This document shows, piece by piece, positions 18,143 to 22,961 of a stretch of DNA of 22,961 bases. The position numbers and the translations under genes were made by a program. The notes below the pieces were generated by a model that had not been told where the DNA came from, searched no databases, and was given only the letters and a program-made list of their open reading frames with translations. Numbering within the stretch: the stretch's first letter is position 1; each line of letters begins with the position of its first letter. The stretch is from Nemertoderma westbladi (Eukaryota; Xenacoelomorpha; Nemertodermatida; Nemertodermatidae). The stretch lies in the NCBI GenBank assembly GCA_032718475.1, contig JAUCBJ010004134.1, forward strand, positions 1 through 22,961, in the 5' to 3' direction.

Positions 18143-18940
18143 GTTCATTAAATGTAAAACTTTAGTTACGATGGGAAATGGGATGAATTGAGAAGCAGGG
18201 AGTGCGCTGGAAAAGTGCGTGTAATGAATGGGTATGTTAATTAATGTTACACTACAGTATCTGAACAAATATTTTAGGCATGGTATGGCAAGCATGAGGG
18301 GTTATGCATTACTTCAAACAAAAAACTACAGTATCTAGTATAGAGATGGTTGAGGATTAATTTGACATATGGTTTTTGGGTACTGGCTTTGTCACTGAGC
18401 TAATACTTGGAGTTTGCAATCAGGCGCGCAGGCTGCTTCACAACACAATGTGAAAGAATGCAATCTATTGCAAAACCAGATGTTTATTATAATTTTCTTA
18501 GGCAATTTGACAATGGTTTACATGATAACGAAGCTGGAGGTTTAAATAATTTAAACTTTGTGGCAGCCCAACGTTGGTATACAGTATAACTCAACATAGG
18601 ATTCAATGGGGTTAGTCATGCTACGTCTAATAAGAGCCCAAACAGCCGCAGATTATTGAGGGATTGAACCAGGACCAAACTGGCCCATTTTATTTTCGTG
18701 TGAGGCTAATTTATGTTTTGGGCCCCATTCGCATCTTTATATTTCATTCTACCTTTACCTTCTACTGTATGACAAAAATAATACAAATGTACTGTATATT
18801 GTATTGCACAGTGCCTATTGTATTGTATATTTCATCTATTGTACCTATTGTAGTACAATCTATTCATCTTGCGTCCCTATCTGATTGATTTATGTCAAAT
18901 TAAATTGCCTTTGGCAACATTATTTGATACAAATCGATCG

Positions 18941-19008
18941 ATTAAACAATTAATTAATTGTTTAATTAATTAAGGACCTACTTAACACCCAAGGTGCGAA
19001 GTAGGTCC
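18941..19008. repeat. 26-bp perfect palindrome followed by a strong hairpin
   Basis: Bases 18941-18966 form a perfect AT-rich palindrome centred in AATTAATTAATT. GGACCTACTT at 18974-18983 pairs with AAGTAGGTCC at 18999-19008, and CACC/GGTG inside the loop extends the stem. The hairpin ends 33 bases before the second 53-bp block starts, near the right end of the inferred insertion. Confidence 0.75.
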
Positions 19009-19041
19009 AACTGTCGCCGAGGATGGCAAACCATTACTACT

Positions 19042-19489
19042 ATCGGAGGCGTCTCATTGGTTCCGCACACATCTCCAATCATACTCTATACAACATCGGA
19101 GGCGTCTCATTGGTTCCGCACACATCTCCCATCATACTCTATACAACATCGGAGGCGTCTCATTGGTTCCGCACACATCTCCAATCATACTCTATACAAC
19201 ATCGGAGGCGTCTCATTGGTTCCGCACACATCTCCCATCATACTCTATACAACATCGGAGGCGTCTCATTGGTTCCGCACACATCTCCCATCATACTCTA
19301 TACAACATCGGAGGCGTCTCATTGGTTCCGCACACATCTCCCATCATACTCTATACAACATCGGAGGCGTCTCATTGGTTCCGCACACATCTCCCATCAT
19401 ACTCTATACATCACCGGAGGTGTCTCATTGGTTCCGCACACATCTCCAATCGTACTCTATACATCATCGGAGGTGTCTCATTGGTTCCC
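19042..19489 (+). repeat. 53-bp minisatellite, block 2, about 8.5 copies
   Basis: A 24-base partial unit starting at unit base 30 is followed by eight units in the same orientation and step as block 1. All units keep the CpG at base 32 that is mostly TpG in block 1. The last two units are degenerate (GGAGGTGTC in place of GGAGGCGTC, and ACATCA in place of ACAACA). The array then runs directly into a LINE fragment. Confidence 0.95.
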
Positions 19490-19498
19490 CCCTGTTTG

Positions 19499-19685
19499 AC
19501 AGTTGAACAGAGCCGCCTCCGCTTTGCAGGACATTGCTTTCGCCGTGAGGACCAGCCAGTGCATAATCTTGTACTTTGGCAGCCTCATGGAGTGAATAAG
19601 CATGGTGGACAGCCCATGACTTTCTTGAGACGCATCTTAAAGGACACTGGCCTTGTAGATGCGGATGATCTTGCTATGATTTGTG
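19499..19685 (+). pseudogene. LINE ORF2 C-terminal fragment
   Basis: The frame reads RLRFAGHCFRREDQPVHNLV and continues through GGQP to RRILKDTGLVDADDLA. The AGH...R...LVLW...G...GRP...D(T)G series is the C-terminal signature of many RTE- or L2-like LINE polymerases, downstream of the reverse transcriptase. Here G-G-Q-P replaces the usual G-R-P. The RT itself is absent: upstream the frame runs into the 53-bp array. It belongs to a different family from the LINE at 698-3352. The preceding repeat frames are not part of the protein. Confidence 0.65.
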
Positions 19686-19690
19686 CTTTT

Positions 19691-19800
19691 TCTATAATAA
19701 CTTACCGCGCTGTTTCCATAACAACTTACCGTCTGTCTGTGCTGTTTCTATAATAACTTACCACGCCGTTTCCATAACAACTTACCGTCTGTGCTGTTCC
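19691..19800 (+). repeat. 56-bp tandem repeat related to 15772-15838
   Basis: CTATAATAACTTACC begins at 19692 and 19748. Each 56-base unit contains two versions of an AACTTACCG(C/T) CTGT-type half-unit separated by TTTCCATAAC or TTTCTATAAT. The half-unit matches the repeat upstream of the first 53-bp array. Confidence 0.75.
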
Positions 19801-20054
19801 ACTGGTAGAATTGATTTACGGGTAGATTTTGTCGCTGCGATAGCTATGAAGTACATGTCCTCAGGAGAGTCGGAATACATACTCTTACGTCTCTGAGGTC
19901 CACCGCTCTGAATATCAAATAATAATAAATTAATAATTAATAATGTTACTCAGGTTGGTAGGTTATCTATCACTGCGAAAGTAAATCTAAACTAAAAAGT
20001 TAAAACCGATCGAGCGAAACGATCGAGCATACTACATAAAAGCGATAAACGAAC
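19801..20054. other. Spacer without recognised features
   Basis: This stretch contains AT-rich sequence with small TTAATAATTAATAAT repeats and a short duplicated CGATCGAGC near 20007-20027. No gene is supported. Confidence 0.4.
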
Positions 20055-20180
20055 CTTTATAGGGGGGTTTCCAGCTGATCGTTTGCTAATAGGCACCTCG
20101 ACATCCACACCGGTGTGATCCAATGGCCGCTTACGGGATGGTGAAGATGGACGCTTCTCTGAGGGGCTACTGAATTTATC
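20055..20180 (-). CDS. Possible 42-codon exon with basic, Ser/Pro-rich product
   Basis: On the minus strand a good 3' splice site (TATTTTCTCTTCAG) ends at 20181. It is followed by 126 open bases encoding DKFSSPSEKRPSSPSRKRPL and 22 more residues, ending at AAAG|GTTCGT, a weaker donor. The KRP and SRKRP stretches resemble a nuclear localisation signal. A fitting upstream donor, ATGCAG|GTGAGAATAT, lies 150 bases away at 20330/20331, in the first unit of the 40-bp minisatellite. That upstream piece contains an in-frame ATG two codons before the donor. I do not recognise the product, no other exon can be placed, and this could be chance. Confidence 0.3.
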
Positions 20181-20189
20181 CTGAAGAGA

Positions 20190-20240
20190 AAATATATAAA
20201 AAAAAATAAAAAATAAATAAAAAAATAAAAAAAAATAAAC
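20190..20240. repeat. A-rich low-complexity tract
   Basis: AAAAATAAA-type tract in the putative minus-strand intron, read as a T-rich stretch on that strand. It accounts for the hydrophobic Phe-rich residues of the open frames crossing it. Confidence 0.7.
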
Positions 20241-20310
20241 ATGGAGGTAGGCCACAAGGCCAAAGACCGGATTTCGCATTTTTTGGATGTTCGTATTCAT
20301 GGCGACTTTC

Positions 20311-20378
20311 AATAAAGTTTATATTCTCACCTGCATGAGCTGTTAGGTTCTATAAGGTATATATATATCCTCACATAT
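20311..20378. repeat. First units of the 40-bp minisatellite, left of insertion
   Basis: TTTATATTCTCACCTGCATGAGCTGTTAGGTTCTATAAGG is one full unit, in the pieces 20318-20337 and 20338-20357, followed by a part-unit ending ATATATCCTCACATAT at 20378. The unit continues at 21581 with GAGCTGTTGGG, so the array was cut by an insertion. Confidence 0.8.
20363..20378. repeat. Target-site duplication, left copy (16 bp)
   Basis: ATATATCCTCACATAT here is identical to 21565-21580. Both flank the 20379-21564 insertion. Confidence 0.75.
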
Positions 20379-20564
20379 CGACGGGTTTTTTTCAAAACAT
20401 CCCAAATGGCAAAAAAATTGTTACGCAGGAATGATTTTTTTGTTTCTAATTTTATTCCTTTACCTATGTAGTTCAAATAATTGCTATCAAACAAGTAAAT
20501 GTAAAGCTTCTGGGCGCTGAATAAATACATTCTGAATCATGATGTGTTCCAGTAGTATTTTGAT

Positions 20565-20648
20565 TGTGTGGCGTTTGGGATATTTTGAAAAAAAAAATTA
20601 AAAAAAAATACAAAAGTGTTTCTTTCAAAATATCCCAAAACCACACCT
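20565..20648. repeat. Inverted repeat with TTTGGGATATTTTGAAA arms
   Basis: GTGTGG and TTTGGGATATTTTGAAA near 20566-20592 pair with TTTCAAAATATCCCAAA and CCACAC near 20624-20647 across an A-rich loop. A third, related copy (TTTCAAAACATCCCAAA) lies at about 20390. It falls in the 3' region of the minus-strand TE gene. Confidence 0.75.
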
Positions 20649-20790
20649 CATATTCTAGAAAATATATTTTTGTTTGTAAATCGAATTATTATTGTATTCT
20701 CATGTATTGTAGGCCTAATCAATAATTATTCACAGAGTATATTCTGTAAAACAATACTATTGCACATATTACATAAGTGTCACAATACAT

Positions 20791-21564
20791 CTATTCATCC
20801 TCATCAGTTTCATTTAACGCGTCCCTAACAGCTTCATCTGGAACTAGAGATTCGTACGCGATGCGGAACTTTTCAGGAATGACTTTGTTTCTACAAAGAG
20901 TCATCAGATCCTTGTATTTGGCAGCAGAAATAGGAACCTGGTGTTTAAACTGTGGAGGTGGTAGTTTGATCCCCTGTCCCTTATGTCTACCACGGCAGCG
21001 CGGAATGACCATAGACGTAACAGCTGCAGATTCATCTATTGATGTACAATACTTGATGTCTACCGTCCCTATCTCTTTAGTAAACCAGACAACTCTTAGC
21101 TTTTTCCAGGGCACATAATCGCCATTACTGTCCTTAACACGGGGACCAGGCAGTAATTCATTCATAGTAAATCGCCAATCTAAAAAAACATCTTCTGACT
21201 GAAGTTCAACTATTTCGTAGGGCGTGGCGGATCACAGTTCCCCATTCCGAATGTGCCCAGACTTCACGTTTCTTTGTATAGTGCTCAATACGGGCATGAA
21301 TAGAGTCCACAGGCATATTTGTATGACCCTTCATGAGAATTATTAACCTTATACGAACTATATGAATTCATCGAGTTAGTGCTTGATGTAGGGCAGTAAC
21401 AACAATCCGATTTCTGTTTTGGCCACTGCAGCTGTCACAGAAGAGGTCAACCTTTTCAACCTTCGGAAATCTAGCATCTAAATCGGTGAGGTATTTAAAC
21501 AATATTGAACCAACTTCATTGGCTCCCCGTTTGGCGGTATTCTCTCCCCATAAATAGCCTCATA
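20791..21564 (-). pseudogene. TE gene fragment with CDSCSGQN DDE-like domain
   Basis: Read from 21564 leftward on the minus strand. The start (GYLWGENTAKRGANEVGS) is followed by VEKVDLFCDSCSGQNRNRIV, then GHTNMPVDSIHARIE and PYEIVELQSEDVFLDWRF. A C-terminal part of about 124 residues (MNELLPGPRVKDSNGDYVPW onward) ends EDE before the stop at 20791. From memory, D-x-C-x-G-Q-N-x-N followed by GH(T/S)...DS.H is shared by a widespread family of invertebrate transposon-derived proteins with a presumed DDE/RNase H-like fold (similar to DUF7869). The name is not certain. The copy is broken: TGA at 21368-21370 and a frame change near 21225-21240. The 5' part is missing. It lies wholly inside the insertion. 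Confidence 0.7.
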
Positions 21565-21580
21565 ATATATCCTCACATAT
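21565..21580. repeat. Target-site duplication, right copy (16 bp)
   Basis: Identical to 20363-20378; after it the minisatellite resumes with GAGCTGTTGGG. Confidence 0.75.
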
Positions 21581-22961
21581 GAGCTGTTGGGTTCTATAAG
21601 GTGTATATTCTCCTCTCACCTGTAAGAGCTGTTAGGTTCTATATAGGGTATATATTCTCACCTGTATGAGCTGTTAGGTTCTATAAGGTATTCTCACCTG
21701 TATGAGCTGTTAGGTTCTATAAAGTTTATATTCTCACCTGTATGAGCTGTTAGGTTCTATAAGGTTTATATTCTCACCTGTAAGAGCTGTTAGGTTCTAT
21801 ATAGGGTATATATTCTCACTGTATGAGCTGTTAGGTTCTATAAGGTTATATTCTCACCTGTATGAGCTGTTAGGTTCTATAAGGTTTATATTCTCACCTG
21901 TAAGAGCTGTTAGGTTCTATATAGGGTATATATTCTCACCTGTATGAGCTGTTAGGTTCTATAAGGTATTCTCACCTGTATGAGCTGTTAGGTTCTATAA
22001 GGTTTATATTCTCACCTGTATGAGCTGTTAGGTTCTATAAGGTTATATATTCTCACCTGTAAGAGCTGTTAGGTTCTATATAGGGTATATATTCTCACCT
22101 GTATGAGCTGTTAGGTTCTATAAGGTATATATTCTCACCTGTATGAGCTGTTAGGTTCTATAAGGTTTATATTCTCACCTGTATGAGCTGTTAGGTTCTA
22201 TAAGGTTTATATTCTCACCTGTATGAGCTGTTGGGTTCTATAAGGTATATATTCTCACCTGTAAGAGCTGTTGGGTTCTATAAGGTTTATATTCTCACCT
22301 GTATGAGCTGTTGGGTTCTATAAGGTATATATTCTCACATGTATGAGCTGTTGGGTTCTATAAGGTATATATTCTCACCTGTAAGAGCTGTTAGGTTCTA
22401 TAAGGTTTATATTCTCACCTGTATGAGCTGTTAGGTTCTGTAAGGTTTATATTCTCACCTGTATGAGCTGTTAGGTTCTATAAAGTTTATATTCTCACCT
22501 GTATGAGCTGTTAGGTTCTATAAGGTTTATATTCTCACCTGTATGAGCTGTTAGGTTCTTAAGGTTATATTCTCACCTGTATGAGCTGTTGGGTTCTATT
22601 AAGGTATATATTCTCACCTGTATGAGCTGTTAGGTTCTGTAAGGTTATATATTCTCACCTGTATGAGCTGTTAGGTTCTATAAAGTTTATATTCTCACCT
22701 GTATGAGCTGTTAGGTTCTATAAGGTTTATATTCTCACCTGTATGAGCTGTTGGGTTCTATAAGGTATATATTCTCACCTGTAAGAGCTGTTAGGTTCTA
22801 TAAGGTTTATATTCTCACCTGTATGAGCTGTTAGGTTCTATAAGAGTTTATATTCTCACCTGTATGAGCTGTTGGGTTCTATAAGGTATATATTCTCACC
22901 TGTAAGAGCTGTTAGGTTCTATAAGGTTTATATTCTCACCTGTATGAGCTGTTAGGTTCTA
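21565..22961. repeat. 40-bp minisatellite carrying minus-strand 5' splice sites
   Basis: About 34 units continue to the window end. The usual unit is TATATTCTCACCTGTATGAG followed by CTGTTAGGTTCTATAAGGTT. Most units are 40 bases, with shorter (GGTATTCTCACC) and longer (TATATAGGGTATATATTCTC) versions. On the minus strand most units read CAG|GTGAGAATAT, close to the 5' splice-site consensus, preceded by CCTAACAG. On the plus strand most have CACCTG, an E-box core. The TAAGAG variant recurs at intervals of a few units, suggesting higher-order blocks. The array runs off the window. Confidence 0.95.

Larger units (their letters stand above)
17764..19041. other. Remainder of insertion between the two 53-bp blocks
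   Basis: This AT-rich stretch contains no gene I can support. The open frame at 18407-18589 (60 residues, including a run IAKPDVYYNFLRQFDNGL) has a protein-like flavour but no recognised motif. A CCAAT-box cluster, a 26-bp palindrome and a hairpin are listed separately. Confidence 0.45.
20379..21564 (-). mobile_element. 1.2-kb insertion in the 40-bp minisatellite
   Basis: The block sits between identical 16-bp repeats, and removing it together with one repeat restores a continuous minisatellite unit. It has no obvious terminal inverted repeats. Its minus strand carries the C-terminal half of a TE gene (20791-21564) whose 5' part is missing right at the insertion edge. 5' truncation plus a long target duplication resembles LINE-mediated retroposition, but the end at 20379 has only a short A run before CCCGTCG, so the mechanism is open. 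Confidence 0.7.

Noticed and set aside
17960-18295. Minus-strand 111-residue open frame
   Set aside because: It is hydrophobic and low in complexity because it is antisense to AT-rich DNA, and it crosses the CCAAT cluster. No motif or splice context supports it.
18974-19041. Helitron 3' end
   Set aside because: There is a hairpin close to the insertion edge, but no CTRR at the boundary and no 5' TC at the other end, which starts with a palindrome.
19992-20312. Minus-strand 106-residue open frame as a single protein
   Set aside because: Its middle is Phe/Tyr runs from the T-rich intron-like tract. Only the 20055-20180 portion looks like an exon.

Overview
The window looks like intergenic or intronic DNA from an invertebrate animal, not a bacterium. 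One gene is interrupted by a clear intron, coding exons are sparse in AT-rich DNA, long poly-G and poly-C runs and minisatellites are present, and remains of several eukaryotic transposon classes cover much of the sequence. I cannot name the species. A marine invertebrate would fit the BEL, non-LTR and MULE-like mix, but that is inference.

Layout. Bases 1-5904 hold a decayed BEL/Pao LTR retrotransposon: gag, zinc knuckles, aspartic protease and a post-RNase H segment, with reverse transcriptase, RNase H and integrase missing. Its gag is split by a non-LTR retrotransposon (about 698-3352) that keeps the end of an endonuclease and a full reverse transcriptase with FDD and YADD motifs. The region 5905-7280 is AT-rich, LTR-like DNA with a TATA box, a polyadenylation signal, a 162-bp tandem duplication and several inverted repeats. 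A CpG-rich island at 7533-8823 reads as one unrecognised Cys-rich protein broken by two frame changes. After spacer DNA comes the C-terminal part of a MULE-like transposase (10157-10492), a two-orientation cluster of a TCGACA motif, a duplicated 155-161-bp unit, poly-G and a 20-30-bp minisatellite.

The only host-like gene is at 12229-14342: two exons encoding a 592-residue DUF885-family metallopeptidase-like protein.

The right half is repeats within repeats. A 53-bp minisatellite, open in all three plus-strand frames, occurs as 27.5 copies (15939-17396) and again as about 8.5 copies (19042-19489). The first block stops at unit base 27 and the second resumes at unit base 30, so they look like one array split by a 1.65-kb insertion. 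That insertion begins exactly at a 367-bp near-perfect palindrome whose arm starts a C2H2 zinc-finger reading frame. A LINE C-terminal fragment follows. From 20311 to the window end runs a 40-bp minisatellite whose minus strand carries a near-consensus 5' splice site in most units. It is interrupted by a 1.2-kb insertion (20379-21564) with a 16-bp flanking direct repeat, carrying a broken minus-strand TE gene with a CDSCSGQN motif.

No intact autonomous mobile element is present. The strongest leads are the two nested insertions that can be read from minisatellite register, the zinc-finger palindrome, and the orphan Cys-rich gene.
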